The notes under the pieces: generated by a model
The model's database searches: none
Seen by the model: only the letters and a program-made list of their open reading frames with translations
Told to the model about the DNA's origin: nothing
Assembly (NCBI GenBank): GCA_025966435.1
Contig: JAICRQ010000103.1
Span: forward strand, 1-9,299
Length of the DNA stretch: 9,299 nucleotides
Direction of reading: 5' to 3'
DNA from: Anaerolineales bacterium
GTDB lineage: Bacteria > Chloroflexota > Anaerolineae > Anaerolineales > Villigracilaceae
Made by a program: the position numbers and the translations under genes
Shown: piece after piece, positions 6,977 to 9,299 of the stretch
Numbering within the stretch: the first letter of the stretch is position 1
How the letters are laid out: every line of letters starts with the position of its first letter

Positions 6977-6980
6977 GTTG
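6965..6980 (+). promoter_or_regulatory. Shine-Dalgarno defining a TTG start
   Basis: GAGGAA (6965-6970) lies 7 nt before TTG at 6978-6980. The signal sits within the last codons of the preceding lipoprotein gene, and the TTG follows that gene's TAA by a single base. It argues for this start rather than the in-frame ATG at 6888, which would overlap the cyclophilin coding region by 89 nt. Confidence 0.65.
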
Positions 6981-8219
6981 CAAAATACGTCCACCCATCT
7001 CCCCTCTCTGCTCGGTGCAATCTTGTTTGCGCTGAGCGGCTTGTTCCTGCTCGGCATTGGGCTGCTGATGGGACTCGCAGTACTGATTGCCTTCTTCACA
7101 GGAGAACCCATTCAAGCCCAACAGACCATCTTTTTTCTTGCATTTTGTTTTGAAGCTGTTTTATTATTTACAATTGCCTTTTTCGCATTCCAAAAGACAC
7201 TTCGAAAGCCAGCGGCAGATCAGCACTCATCTGTTTCGGTCTCTCCTTTACGAATCCTCCTTGGTATCCTGGTAGCAGCCGCGGCTATTTTGATTGGGAG
7301 TCAGATCGGCGGAATAGAACCGCTCAACTGGGTGCTGCTGCCTCTTTTGACCGTTCCAGCCGTGGTACTTCCCCTGGGTGTTTTGCTCGCGCTCGGCGCG
7401 CAAAGGTTGCCTCTGGCAACGCGCTGGCAATCCTGGAGTGTTCTGGGGTTAGGGATGACTCTCGCGCCTCTGCTCCTGCTGATCCTGGAGACGATCGTTG
7501 CGATTATTTTGTTTATCGGTGTTGTGGTTTATGTCGCGTCACAACCTGAATTGGCTTCTGAGCTGGAAGGGATTGCAAGGCAGCTCATGGTCCTCGGCCC
7601 CCAATCAGAAGCGGCGCAAGACCTTCTTTCACCCTACCTGACGAAGCCGAGCGTGATGTTCATAGCGTTACTCTATATCGCCGTGCTTGTTCCAGCGATT
7701 GAGGAATTGTGCAAGCCGCTGGGCGTTTGGCTGCTTGCCGGTAAGCTGAATTCGACGGCCCAGGGGTTTACGCTGGGTGCCCTCAGCGGTGCGGGCTACG
7801 CGCTGGTGGAGACGATTGGGGTAAGCGGTCAGGTGAGTGAATGGGCAGTTCTACTTTTTACACGGATCGGTACGGGGTTGCTCCACATTACCACGTCTGC
7901 CCTGATGGGCGCCGCCATCGTGTCTGCCTGGCGTGAGAGACGGTATTGGCGTTTGATAGGAACGTATATCTTCGTTGTCCTGCTGCACGGACTCTGGAAC
8001 GCGTCTGCAATGCTCTTTACATTTTCAACCCTCGCAGAGTTTCTGGATCAACCCGGCACCCTAGGGACCCTCCAGCCGTGGCTGACTGCCGTCATGATTT
8101 TCCTTGCGGTGGGATTGTTCGTAATTCTTATGACATCCAATCGGAGGATGAGGATCATGACTATCCCTCCACTTTCGGAGCCGATGATTTCCACAGAGCA
8201 AACGGATCACATCTCGTAG
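6978..8219 (+). CDS. PrsW-family intramembrane metalloprotease candidate
   Basis: From the TTG at 6978 the product is 413 residues with about nine or ten hydrophobic segments (roughly 9-40, 51-72, 92-140, 155-186, 226-252, 262-281, 290-315, 326-349, 365-385). The PrsW-type conserved residues appear in order in its C-terminal half: EELCK (E242, E243, K246), the glutamate E278 in GYALVE, H303 in LLHITTSALMG, and H337 with N341 in LLHGLWN. In PrsW these lie in or near the membrane and form the active site. The best-known member cuts an anti-sigma factor (Bacillus RsiW), but no sigma/anti-sigma pair is present here. The N-terminal half (about 1-220) is poorly conserved hydrophobic sequence ahead of the family domain, and the polar tail after 386 is cytoplasmic-looking. 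It is translated directly after the foldase lipoprotein, so the two are probably one transcript. The CPBP/CAAX protease group is a less likely alternative. Confidence 0.8.
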   Translation: MQNTSTHLPSLLGAILFALSGLFLLGIGLLMGLAVLIAFFTGEPIQAQQTIFFLAFCFEAVLLFTIAFFAFQKTLRKPAADQHSSVSVSPLRILLGILVAAAAILIGSQIGGIEPLNWVLLPLLTVPAVVLPLGVLLALGAQRLPLATRWQSWSVLGLGMTLAPLLLLILETIVAIILFIGVVVYVASQPELASELEGIARQLMVLGPQSEAAQDLLSPYLTKPSVMFIALLYIAVLVPAIEELCKPLGVWLLAGKLNSTAQGFTLGALSGAGYALVETIGVSGQVSEWAVLLFTRIGTGLLHITTSALMGAAIVSAWRERRYWRLIGTYIFVVLLHGLWNASAMLFTFSTLAEFLDQPGTLGTLQPWLTAVMIFLAVGLFVILMTSNRRMRIMTIPPLSEPMISTEQTDHIS

Positions 8220-8234
8220 CGCAAACAGTCATGA

Positions 8235-8246
8235 TAAGATAATCAC
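8235..8246 (+). promoter_or_regulatory. -10-like box directly before trmI
   Basis: TAAGAT (8235-8240) is followed by AATCAC and the ATG at 8247, in the 27-bp gap after the PrsW-like gene. No Shine-Dalgarno sequence precedes the start. The arrangement repeats the -10 plus 6 nt plus ATG pattern at 4426. The -35 position is unremarkable, so this is a moderate call. Confidence 0.35.
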
Positions 8247-9089
8247 ATGCCACTTAATCATTCCTCTGCCGCTGCGCGCGATGGCGACCTTGCTCAGCTT
8301 GTAGGCTTGCGGCATAAACATTTCATTCTCACGCTCCAGGCAGGCGCAAAATTCGAAACCCACCGTGGCATTCTTCAACACGACGACCTGATCGGCAAAC
8401 CCTGGGGTACGCAGGTGTTCAGTCACATTGGCGCGCCCTTCTATTTATTGCAGCCTTCGCTCGCCGACCTCATCAACGAATTGCCGCGTACCACACAGAT
8501 TCTCTACCCCAAAGATATTGGCTTTATCCTGATCACGATGGGCATTGGTCCCGGGCAAACCGTGATGGAGGCTGGAACTGGCTCCGGTTCGATGACCACT
8601 GCCCTAGCTTTCGCCGTCGGACCCCAGGGACGCGTCATCTCGTATGAGGTCAAACCAGACGCGCAGAACCTGGCGCGCAAGAACCTGAGCCGCTTCGGCC
8701 TCGACTCGCGCGTAGACTTCAAGCTGCGCGATATCGGGCAAGGCTTCGACGAGACCGGCGTAGATGCCTTCTTTCTGGATGTGCCCAACCCCTACGATTA
8801 CATCGAGCAGATCCGCGCGGCGCTCAAGCCTGGCGGCTATATGTCCTGTCTGATTCCTACCTTCAATCAAGTGGAAAAGACCCTGATGTCTCTGCGCCAG
8901 AACGGTTTTGCATTTGTGGAAGTGTGTGAGCTTCTGCTCCGCTATTACAAACCAGAGCCAACTCGAATCCGCCCCACAGACAGGATGGTAGCGCATACAG
9001 GGTTTCTGATGTTTGCGCGCCGCATCGAGCCGGGGAAAGACCCGAGAGGCAAAGCGCTCTCTGAAGAAGTAGGTACGGAGCAAGCCTGA
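8247..9089 (+). CDS. trmI: tRNA (adenine(58)-N1)-methyltransferase TrmI
   Basis: A 280-residue cytoplasmic enzyme that methylates A58 in the T-loop of tRNAs using S-adenosylmethionine. The small N-terminal beta domain (about 12-80) includes GDLAQLVGLRHKHFILTL and THRGILQHDDLIG. It is followed by the conserved YPKD segment (87-90) and a Rossmann methyltransferase fold: SAM motif EAGTGSG (108-114), the ribose-binding acid E134 in SYE, the motif IV acid D178 in FLDVPNP, and the family signature RPTDRMVAHTGFLMFAR near 242-258. Length and motif order are normal for the GCD14/TrmI family, which works as a tetramer in bacteria. The last 20 or so residues are charged and unconserved-looking. The stop overlaps the next start as TGATG, so it is probably co-transcribed with the downstream TPR-like gene. 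Confidence 0.95.
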   Translation: MPLNHSSAAARDGDLAQLVGLRHKHFILTLQAGAKFETHRGILQHDDLIGKPWGTQVFSHIGAPFYLLQPSLADLINELPRTTQILYPKDIGFILITMGIGPGQTVMEAGTGSGSMTTALAFAVGPQGRVISYEVKPDAQNLARKNLSRFGLDSRVDFKLRDIGQGFDETGVDAFFLDVPNPYDYIEQIRAALKPGGYMSCLIPTFNQVEKTLMSLRQNGFAFVEVCELLLRYYKPEPTRIRPTDRMVAHTGFLMFARRIEPGKDPRGKALSEEVGTEQA

Positions 9090-9299
9090 TGCGCCGTATA
9101 TTCCGCCGCCATATCCGCAAGACGCTTGCTCAAGAAGTCCCGCCCATATTGCAGGAGGCGATCTTCGCCTTCGACAAAGGCGAATACGGTCGCGCTGGCG
9201 AGCTCTTTGAAAAGCTCGCGGAAACGGCGTTTGCCCGCGGCGGACCTCGTGCACCGTTATTCTACTTAAAGGCAGGGCAGGCGCGGATTCTCGCGGGAC
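9089..9299 (+). CDS. TPR-like helical repeat protein, N-terminal part (runs off right edge)
   Basis: Seventy codons are visible from the ATG at 9089, which overlaps the trmI stop by one base (TGATG). The start is basic (MRRIFRRHIRKTLAQE). It is followed by helix pairs with TPR-like spacing: AIFAFDKGEYGRAGELFEKL and then a helix around FYLKAGQARILAG. The A/G and Y/F pattern within AFDKGEYGRAGELF is the typical TPR core. There is no signal peptide, so it is probably cytoplasmic. TPR proteins mediate protein-protein contacts; no specific function can be assigned from this fragment. The tight coupling to trmI is the only context. Confidence 0.7.
   Translation, partial: MRRIFRRHIRKTLAQEVPPILQEAIFAFDKGEYGRAGELFEKLAETAFARGGPRAPLFYLKAGQARILAG

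Noticed and set aside
6888..6977. ATG at 6888 as the start of the PrsW-like gene
   Set aside because: It would encode an unrelated polar 30-residue extension inside the cyclophilin coding region; the SD-TTG pair at 6965-6980 explains the start better.
8604..9254. 216-codon minus-strand open frame opposite trmI and the TPR-like gene
   Set aside because: It is antisense to the well-recognised TrmI and its composition is Arg/His-rich without motifs.

Overview
The window is about 9.3 kb of gene-dense bacterial DNA of moderately high GC. The gene set suggests an uncultured or environmental member of the Chloroflexota (Anaerolineae-like). The reasons are a lipoprotein fusing a DsbA-like fold to a cyclophilin, a YknXYZ-type exporter with no visible TolC partner, a TrmI/TPR gene pair, and several starts that look leaderless. 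This assignment is an inference from gene content; there is no rRNA or other marker to confirm it.

Layout. On the minus strand, reading leftward from about 4.2 kb, lies a compact three-gene operon: membrane fusion protein, ABC ATPase and MacB/FtsX-type permease. The first two are 4 bp apart and the last two overlap as ATGA. It is followed, after 64 bp and behind its own candidate promoter, by the 5' part of serA (D-3-phosphoglycerate dehydrogenase), which runs off the left edge. A 256-bp divergent intergenic region (4182-4437) is the only sizeable non-coding stretch. It holds candidate promoters for both directions, a strong 10-bp inverted repeat with a short bulged extension, an imperfect direct repeat, and a hairpin abutting the ribosome binding site of the exporter operon.

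On the plus strand, reading rightward, come a secreted or anchored gluzincin-like HEWAH metallopeptidase of unrecognised family, a lipoprotein with a DsbA-like domain lacking its CxxC plus a cyclophilin domain, a PrsW-type intramembrane protease candidate starting at TTG, the tRNA m1A58 methyltransferase gene trmI, and the start of a TPR-like gene that runs off the right edge.

How they may work together. Five or six of the products act at or outside the cytoplasmic membrane: an exporter of the antimicrobial-peptide/macrolide/lipoprotein-release superfamily, an extracellular peptidase, a surface foldase-like lipoprotein and an intramembrane protease. This looks like an envelope export and protein quality neighbourhood, but a functional link is inferred only from adjacency. 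serA and trmI are housekeeping neighbours. The most unusual items are the loss of the redox CxxC in the foldase fusion, the unplaced metallopeptidase, and a repeated pattern in which a -10-like hexamer sits 5-7 nt before an ATG with no Shine-Dalgarno sequence. I did not find any clear mobile element, CRISPR array, RNA gene or convincing intrinsic terminator.
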